DNA of 16,838 nucleotides. It comes from JBGSYJ01 sp041748075. Lineage in GTDB: Bacteria > Acidobacteriota > Thermoanaerobaculia > Gp7-AA8. The DNA lies in assembly GCA_041748075.1 (NCBI GenBank), contig JBGTDX010000176.1:1-16838 (forward strand). The letters are read 5' to 3'. Below, in pieces: positions 14,341 to 16,838 of this stretch. The position numbers were made by a program, and so were the translations under genes. The notes below the pieces were generated by a model. That model was not told the DNA's origin. It saw only the letters and a program-made list of their open reading frames with translations, and ran no database searches. Numbering within the stretch: position 1 is the stretch's first letter; every line of letters starts with the position of its first letter.

Positions 14341-14368
14341 TTGACACGACCATGAGCACGTCTACAAT
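14341..14368 (+). promoter_or_regulatory. Sigma70-type promoter of the nuo genes
   Basis: A perfect TTGACA (14341-14346) and a good TACAAT (14363-14368) are separated by 16 bp. Transcription would start near 14375, giving a leader of only about 18 nt before the nuoA ATG, which lacks a clear ribosome-binding site. It lies after the R7 hairpin, so nuo expression may be largely independent of the methyltransferase gene. Confidence 0.75.
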
Positions 14369-14392
14369 ACAGGCGACTCTCCGGGACAACTA

Positions 14393-14752
14393 ATGCCGAA
14401 CTACCTGGTACTACTGATAGCGGCTCTCATCGTCATCTCGCTTCCGGTTCTGACGCTTTTCATCATCACGCCTCTGATTCGTGCATCGAGGCCGTCGAAG
14501 GTGAAGCTCGAACCGTACGAGTGTGGCGTTCCGCCGTCTTCGATGGCATTCGACCACCGCTTCTCGGTGCGTTACTTCCTCGTTGCGGTGCTCTTCATCA
14601 TCTTCGACGTCGAGACGATCTTCCTCTTCCCGTGGGCTATCCGCTTCCGTCAGCTTGGCTGGCTGGGAGCCATCGAGATGGCCATCTTTCTGGGGATTCT
14701 GCTGGTGGGCTACTTCTACGCCTGGCGGAGAAAGGTCCTCACATGGGTCTGA
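14393..14752 (+). CDS. nuoA: NADH-quinone oxidoreductase subunit A
   Basis: This 119-aa inner-membrane subunit of complex I lies at the junction of the peripheral and membrane arms, near the quinone entry. There are three membrane helices (about 3-28, 58-80, 89-110). Family motifs are YECGVPP (42-48) in the loop after helix 1, RFSVRYFLVAVLFIIFDVE (56-74) with the conserved acidic pair Asp72/Glu74, and the LGWLGAIEM helix. The length is normal. No good Shine-Dalgarno precedes ATG 14393; the short leader suggests initiation near the 5' end of the mRNA. The stop overlaps nuoB by 10 nt, indicating coupled translation. Confidence 0.96.
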   Translation: MPNYLVLLIAALIVISLPVLTLFIITPLIRASRPSKVKLEPYECGVPPSSMAFDHRFSVRYFLVAVLFIIFDVETIFLFPWAIRFRQLGWLGAIEMAIFLGILLVGYFYAWRRKVLTWV

Positions 14753-15486
14753 TCGAGAACCGGTTCGACCCAAACATCCTGACCACCTCGGTCGACAAGT
14801 TCTTCAACTGGGCCCGCAAATCTTCCCTCTGGCCAATGCAGTTCGGACTGGCATGCTGCGCCATTGAGATGATGGCGGTTCTCGATCCCCGTCATGACAT
14901 GGCGCGATTCGGGGCCGAGGTGTTTCGGGCGACGCCCAGGCAGGCGGATCTAATGATTGTTGCGGGGACGGTGGTGGAGAAGATGGCTCCCATCGTCAAG
15001 CGTCTCTACGATCAGATGCCGGAGCCGAAGTGGGTCATCGCCATGGGTTCGTGCGCGACCTGCGGCGGGCCTTACGACACGTACGCCGTTACGCAGGGTG
15101 TCGACCGGCTCGTGCCCGTCGACGTCTACGTGCCCGGATGCCCGCCGCGTCCCGAGGCTCTGCTCTGGGGGCTGATGGAGCTTCAGCGCAAGATCGAGAA
15201 GATGCACGTCCTCCGTAAGGGTGGTGCGGGCTACGACTTTGCGCGACAGTCGGTGCGCGAGAGCATCCGGCCGGCTCACGAAGGGCCGGCGCTGCGCAGT
15301 ACGCAGGCAGCGGAACTGAAAGCGGCACCTCCGTCCGGAATCAAGAGGCCCCCCGTAGAGGCGAAAGCGGACAAGCAGGCGAAGACAGTGGCGAGTGCCG
15401 ACGCGACCGCGCCGGGTGCAGCTGAAGAAGACGAAGAAACGGCGGCACTGATGAAGGAAGCAGGCCTGGATGGCGAGGAAGCCTGA
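14743..15486 (+). CDS. nuoB: NADH-quinone oxidoreductase subunit B, with long C-terminal tail
   Basis: This 247-aa subunit carries the terminal 4Fe-4S cluster N2, which passes electrons to quinone. All four ligands are visible: Cys38 and Cys39 (FGLACCAIEMM), Cys104 (MGSCATCGG) and Cys133 (YVPGCPPRPEALLWG). The first 160 residues are canonical. From about 170 a non-conserved tail follows, rich in Ala, Lys, Pro and then Glu, ending EEDEETAALMKEAGLDGEEA; it looks disordered with a short acidic helix. The ATG at 14743 overlaps the nuoA frame by 10 nt. Its TGA overlaps the ATG of a tiny 10-codon frame (TGATG at 15484-15488), just before nuoC. Confidence 0.95.
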   Translation: MGLIENRFDPNILTTSVDKFFNWARKSSLWPMQFGLACCAIEMMAVLDPRHDMARFGAEVFRATPRQADLMIVAGTVVEKMAPIVKRLYDQMPEPKWVIAMGSCATCGGPYDTYAVTQGVDRLVPVDVYVPGCPPRPEALLWGLMELQRKIEKMHVLRKGGAGYDFARQSVRESIRPAHEGPALRSTQAAELKAAPPSGIKRPPVEAKADKQAKTVASADATAPGAAEEDEETAALMKEAGLDGEEA

Positions 15487-15518
15487 TGAAAAATCTCGAC
15501 CTGAAAGGTGAGAATTAG
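15486..15518 (+). other. Ten-codon open frame between nuoB and nuoC
   Basis: ATG at 15486 overlaps the nuoB stop (TGATG) and encodes MKNLDLKGEN before TAG at 15516-15518. It is out of frame with nuoC by one base. It might be a coupling mini-cistron that hands ribosomes on to nuoC, or the ancestral start of nuoC cut off by a frameshift. There is no protein-level evidence. Confidence 0.3.
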
Positions 15519-15564
15519 TGGTCACGTCTCACGCCACCACCATGAGAGCGGCTCACACCAATCG

Positions 15565-16575
15565 ATGACAGAAGAACCCGACAAGCCAGCTTCGCCTCCC
15601 CCGGCGACTGAAGCTCCCAAACCTGCGGCGACCGAAGCTCCCGTTGCACGGAGTGCGGAGGAGATCCGTAAGGATCCGCTGGTCGCACGGACGCTGGAGA
15701 GGGTGAATGGCGCGGTCCTCGATGCGCGCGAATTTGCCGGCGAGATCACGCTGATCATCCAGTCCGAGAGGATTCGGGAGGTCTGCGAAGCATTCAAGGC
15801 CGACGGATTCCGTTACCTGGTCGATCTGGCCGGCGTCGATTACTCGACCTATCCGGGCCACACCGGCGATCGCTTCTCGGTCGCTTACCACCTCTATTCT
15901 CACGAGAAGAACCAGCGGCTTCGCCTCAAGGTTTTTGTTGCCGATGATGTGAGTGTCCCGTCGGTCACCCCGGTCTGGAAAACCGCGAACTGGCACGAGC
16001 GGGAGACCTGGGACATGTACGGCATCGTCTTCGACGGGCATCCGAACCTCGAGCGGATTCTCATGTGGGACGAATTCAACGGGCATCCCCTCCGGAAGGA
16101 TTTTCCGTTGCGCGGTATCGACACCGGCGCTCGCATCTATCCGGAAGTGTTCGCCGAGGGGGCGGGTCCCCAACCCGGCTCGACGGGCAAGGATCACACG
16201 GACGTCCATCGCTACGAGGGAGAGTGGCCGAGGATCGGCACCTGGCCTGCCGCCAGAACGCCCCAGGACGAACAGATGCCGCCGGCTCCCGAGCTGGCCG
16301 GCGCCGTTGCGGAGACGGCCGTACCGACGGAAGAGGCGCCATTTCACGATCCCGACATGCCGCTCGGAGACCGGATGGAGCTCGCGAAGACAGCAGATCT
16401 GAAAACGAAGCTCTTTGCGGCGATGGCGCAGACCGACTGCACGGCCTGCGGCTGGGACTGCGAGGGCTACGCGGAAGCGATTGCCACGGGAGAGACGTCC
16501 GACCTGACGCTGTGTGTGCCAGGCGAGGAAGAGACCGAGTCGATGCTCAAGAAGCTGATGGCGGAAGCGTCATGA
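15565..16575 (+). CDS. nuoC: NADH-quinone oxidoreductase subunit C fused to a C-terminal 4Fe-4S-like domain
   Basis: This is a 336-aa protein from ATG 15565; a GTG at 15508 would give 355 aa and neither has a clear ribosome site. Residues 1-30 are a Pro/Ala/Glu-rich lead. Residues 31-195 are the 30-kDa complex I subunit, with the signature ERETWDMYGIVFDGHP (145-160) then NLERILMWDEFNGHPLRKDFPL. A low-complexity linker (about 200-270) follows. Then comes TDCTACGWDCEGYAEAI (290-306) and LCVPGEEETESMLKKL (316-331). Cys292, 295, 299 and 317 match the C-x2-C-x3-C...C pattern of small 4Fe-4S modules in certain sulfite/nitrate reductase flavoproteins and, with one spacing change, RnfB (PF04060-like). 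Normal NuoC binds no cluster. NuoC and NuoD are separate here. It probably extends the complex I electron path or anchors another donor, which is inference. Confidence 0.92.
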   Translation: MTEEPDKPASPPPATEAPKPAATEAPVARSAEEIRKDPLVARTLERVNGAVLDAREFAGEITLIIQSERIREVCEAFKADGFRYLVDLAGVDYSTYPGHTGDRFSVAYHLYSHEKNQRLRLKVFVADDVSVPSVTPVWKTANWHERETWDMYGIVFDGHPNLERILMWDEFNGHPLRKDFPLRGIDTGARIYPEVFAEGAGPQPGSTGKDHTDVHRYEGEWPRIGTWPAARTPQDEQMPPAPELAGAVAETAVPTEEAPFHDPDMPLGDRMELAKTADLKTKLFAAMAQTDCTACGWDCEGYAEAIATGETSDLTLCVPGEEETESMLKKLMAEAS

Positions 16576-16576
16576 G

Positions 16577-16609
16577 AAGAATCGAGAATTCAGAATTCAG
16601 AATGCAGAA
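16577..16609. repeat. Heptad-repeat single arm R8 (AT-rich type)
   Basis: AAGAATCGAG, AATTCAG, AATTCAG, AATGCAG and AA in 7-bp steps start two bases after the nuoC stop. No opposite arm follows; instead a different palindrome begins 15 bp later. Confidence 0.78.
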
Positions 16610-16624
16610 CGCCTGGCAGAGCGA

Positions 16625-16713
16625 GTGTCATCCTGAGCGCAGCGAAGGATCCCCTTCCTCGAGACGAAGTCCGCAAGTCTTCGGGGGATCCTTCGCTTCG
16701 CTCAGGATGACAC
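16625..16713. repeat. TGTCATCCTGAGCG long inverted repeat
   Basis: The left arm (16625-16654) and right arm (16684-16713) are 30 bp each and complementary with a single mismatch (GCGCAGCG against CGCTTCGC). The 29-nt spacer itself has partial symmetry (AGAC...GTCT). The arm TGTCATCCTGAGCGNAGCGAAGGATCC is a dispersed element seen in many Acidobacteriota- and Chloroflexi-like genomes (from memory). It would form a very stable hairpin downstream of nuoC. Confidence 0.9.
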
Positions 16714-16785
16714 GTGCGCCTCTCATGAACCTGCTCCAGGGATGTCGGTATTCGCGGCGCGCGCAGGCGCGCCACACAGTTCTAG

Positions 16786-16804
16786 CCCCGGGCTCTGCCC
16801 GGGG
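16786..16804. repeat. CCCCGGGC/GCCCGGGG hairpin
   Basis: A perfect 8-bp G-C stem with a TCT loop. No T-run follows within 10 nt on either strand. The sequence from 16714 to the window end (125 bp) otherwise shows no gene; nuoD does not begin here. Confidence 0.5.
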
Positions 16805-16838
16805 TCGGCTTGACGCCAGACGCAAACGCGGCCGCGAA

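Noticed and set aside
6590..16600. Insertion sequences or integrated phage
   Set aside because: No transposase, integrase or attachment-site duplication was seen; the repeats are short, non-coding palindromes.
1166..16609. CRISPR array
   Set aside because: The repeats are 7-bp units without unique spacers of constant length, scattered among spacers, and no cas gene is present.
16590..16825. Minus-strand short frames at the right edge
   Set aside because: They consist of translated palindrome sequence (CHPERSEGS-type peptides are typical of this repeat) and are not genes.

Overview
The window is about 16.8 kb of GC-rich bacterial chromosome. Lipoproteins, OmpA peptidoglycan-binding proteins, a Cu/Zn superoxide dismutase and periplasmic c-type cytochromes point to a diderm. 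The divergent membrane pyrophosphatase, a dockerin-tailed propeller enzyme and long-tailed NuoB and NuoC would fit an Acidobacteriota-like lineage, perhaps Thermoanaerobaculia. That placement is inference only, because no rRNA or marker protein is present to fix it.

Left part (1-2530): two tandem dihaem c-type cytochromes (the first cut by the window edge); a decayed internal fragment of an ArsA-type ATPase on the minus strand; an initiator tRNA-fMet with its own terminator; and a secreted PQQ sugar-dehydrogenase-like propeller with a dockerin-like tail. Middle (2741-8194): a secreted M48 metalloprotease with an extra C-terminal domain, a bacilliredoxin, a minus-strand overlapping operon (YdjY-like protein, SodC lipoprotein, small lipoprotein) and a mercuric-reductase-like flavoprotein. 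Right-middle (8419-12922): a large membrane pyrophosphatase and two 214-aa OmpA-family proteins, all on the minus strand. Right end (13100-16575): a MidA/NDUFAF7-type methyltransferase, a good sigma70-type promoter, and nuoA-nuoB-nuoC of respiratory complex I. The nuo series is then interrupted by repeats; no nuoD starts in the window.

Two themes stand out. The first is energy conversion: NuoC carries a C-terminal four-cysteine motif like an RnfB/sulfite-reductase-type 4Fe-4S module, it lies in a cluster next to a homologue of the complex I assembly methyltransferase, and a divergent, probably K+-independent H+-pyrophosphatase is nearby. The second is a dense family of 7-bp-period repeats (GAATTCA in AT-rich form, GAACTCA/GAACCCA in GC-rich form). 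It occupies eight intergenic spacers, often as long hairpins, sometimes touching stop codons, and was not seen inside genes. Two other palindrome families (CCCCTCTCCC and TGTCATCCTGAG) are also present.
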